A stretch of 64,000 bases of DNA. Origin: Alkalibacterium thalassium (GTDB lineage: Bacteria; Bacillota; Bacilli; Lactobacillales; Carnobacteriaceae_A). This document shows, piece by piece, positions 63,079 through 64,000 of the stretch. The notes under the pieces are model-generated. The model was not told the DNA's origin. It did not search any database and saw nothing but the letters and a program-made list of their open reading frames with translations. The position numbers were made by a program, and so were the translations under genes. The stretch is taken from positions 1 through 64,000 of the forward strand of contig NZ_FNFK01000006.1 in the NCBI RefSeq assembly GCF_900101165.1. Direction: 5' to 3'. Numbering within the stretch: position 1 is the first letter of the stretch; each line of letters opens with the position of its first letter.

Positions 63079-64000
63079 ATGCGATCAGACAGACAGACAC
63101 AAAAAGAAAAACGAAAATTATGGATTAAACGCAGCTTGCTGACTGCTGTCATAGGTCTTGCCTTTGTAGTCGGTACCTTTTCAGGGTACTATGGCTATCA
63201 AATCGTTCAGCTCCTGGCAGATGTCTCTGAAGATACTCCCGAAGAACTGAGGGATACTTCAGAAAGTGATGAATCGATCAGAGCTATGCACCCGATTTCG
63301 ATTCTCGCTCTCGGACTGGACGAAGATGACGTATCGAGCCGCTCTGATTCCATGATGGTCATTACGCTCAACCCAGGGCAGGAATCAACGAAAATCGTTT
63401 CAATCCCGCGTGATACACTTATCACCTTGCCAAACAGTGACAGGCAGGAAAAAATGAACGCCCTTCATGCCATTTACGGCATTTCTGGTGTTATCGATTA
63501 TATTGAAGACTACCTGGCCATTCCTATATCCTTCTATGCAACGTTAAATTTTGACGGTCTGGTCGATTTAGTAGATGCTGTAGGAGGTATTACTGTTGAC
63601 TCCCCGCTGTCCTTTACCGTACAGGACAGTGAGGAAACCTTAAATGCTATAGAGATCGAAGAAGGGAAGCAGGTACTTGACGGAGAACAGGCACTCGGCT
63701 ACGCCAGAATGCGGAAGCAGGATCCTCGCGGTGATTTCGGTCGACAGGAAAGACAGCGTCAGGTCATCGAAGCCCTGGCAGATGAACTGCTCTCTTTCGG
63801 TTCGATTGCTAACCTGACCCCCATCCTTAATGCGATTCGTCCCAATATGCAGACCAATATGACGGGACAGCAGATCATGTCTGTTGCATCAAACTACAGA
63901 CCAGCTGCACAGAGTGTAGAATCCATAGAAATCGCCGGTACAGAAGATTTTGTCTACTTCCCGGAATATGGTCATGAGTTGTATGTATACCGGCCTTATG
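63079..64000 (+). CDS. Second LCP-family protein (cut by window end)
   Basis: The first 307 codons of another LytR-CpsA-Psr protein, from ATG 63079 behind AAAAGAGGA. A basic start and membrane helix (about 20-42) precede the LCP domain: ALGLDEDD, RSDSMMVITLNP (about 94), VSIPRDTLI (about 115), and RGDFGRQERQRQVIEAL (about 218). It is divergent from tagO. With the first LCP gene it flanks tagO, so the two may share teichoic-acid attachment or split substrates. Confidence 0.92.
   Translation, partial: MRSDRQTQKEKRKLWIKRSLLTAVIGLAFVVGTFSGYYGYQIVQLLADVSEDTPEELRDTSESDESIRAMHPISILALGLDEDDVSSRSDSMMVITLNPGQESTKIVSIPRDTLITLPNSDRQEKMNALHAIYGISGVIDYIEDYLAIPISFYATLNFDGLVDLVDAVGGITVDSPLSFTVQDSEETLNAIEIEEGKQVLDGEQALGYARMRKQDPRGDFGRQERQRQVIEALADELLSFGSIANLTPILNAIRPNMQTNMTGQQIMSVASNYRPAAQSVESIEIAGTEDFVYFPEYGHELYVYRPY

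Overview
The window looks like a chromosomal segment of a low-to-moderate G+C Gram-positive bacterium of class Bacilli. Gene order and content (hprK-lgt-gpsA-galU-trxB-pgm, rapZ-yvcK-whiA, comFA-comFC-hpf-secA-prfB-ftsE-ftsX, two LCP proteins around tagO) point to Lactobacillales, most plausibly a Carnobacteriaceae-like organism. Strongly acidic exported proteins would suit a salt- or alkali-tolerant species. Placement below class level is inference.

Positions 1-26 kb are the accessory half. They hold a TnpB gene cut by the window edge, an AEC permease, a decayed ABC-transporter tail, a decayed voltage-gated K+ channel (one frameshift, one in-frame stop, an altered selectivity filter), small zinc or unknown proteins, two lipoproteins, a tRNA-Leu(GAG), and a SprT/Tex/two-phosphoesterase group. 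A MacAB-type exporter follows, then a purine permease behind a guanine-class riboswitch with a terminator. Next come a glycosyltransferase-glutathione reductase pair and a split chromate transporter. The most unusual content is two paralogous rnfC-rnfD pairs (19.4-21.7 kb and 23.2-25.7 kb) with no rnfA, B, E or G in view, separated by an mgtC-like gene and an Ig-like lipoprotein. A promoter-like sequence upstream of the second pair has a Fur-box-like palindrome in its spacer, suggesting an iron-regulated minimal electron-export module.

Positions 26-64 kb are mostly conserved core. whiA, yvcK and rapZ link cell division and envelope precursor control. pgm, trxB, galU, gpsA, lgt and hprK supply sugar nucleotides, glycerol phosphate, lipoprotein maturation and carbon-catabolite control. 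A yvlB-pspC-yvlD envelope-stress group and uvrA follow, but a tandem-MerR regulator with a divergent DrrAB-type exporter sits between hprK and the yvl block. An ArsR-controlled HMA-CDF metal exporter comes next, then the division/cell-wall block: MinJ-like PDZ protein, coiled-coil NlpC/P60 hydrolase, FtsX, FtsE, RF2 with its programmed +1 frameshift, SecA, HPF, ComFC, ComFA, DegV, YigZ, LCP, TagO and a second LCP cut by the window end.

Many transcription units end in clear Rho-independent terminators, recorded separately. No CRISPR array, rRNA or prophage was seen.
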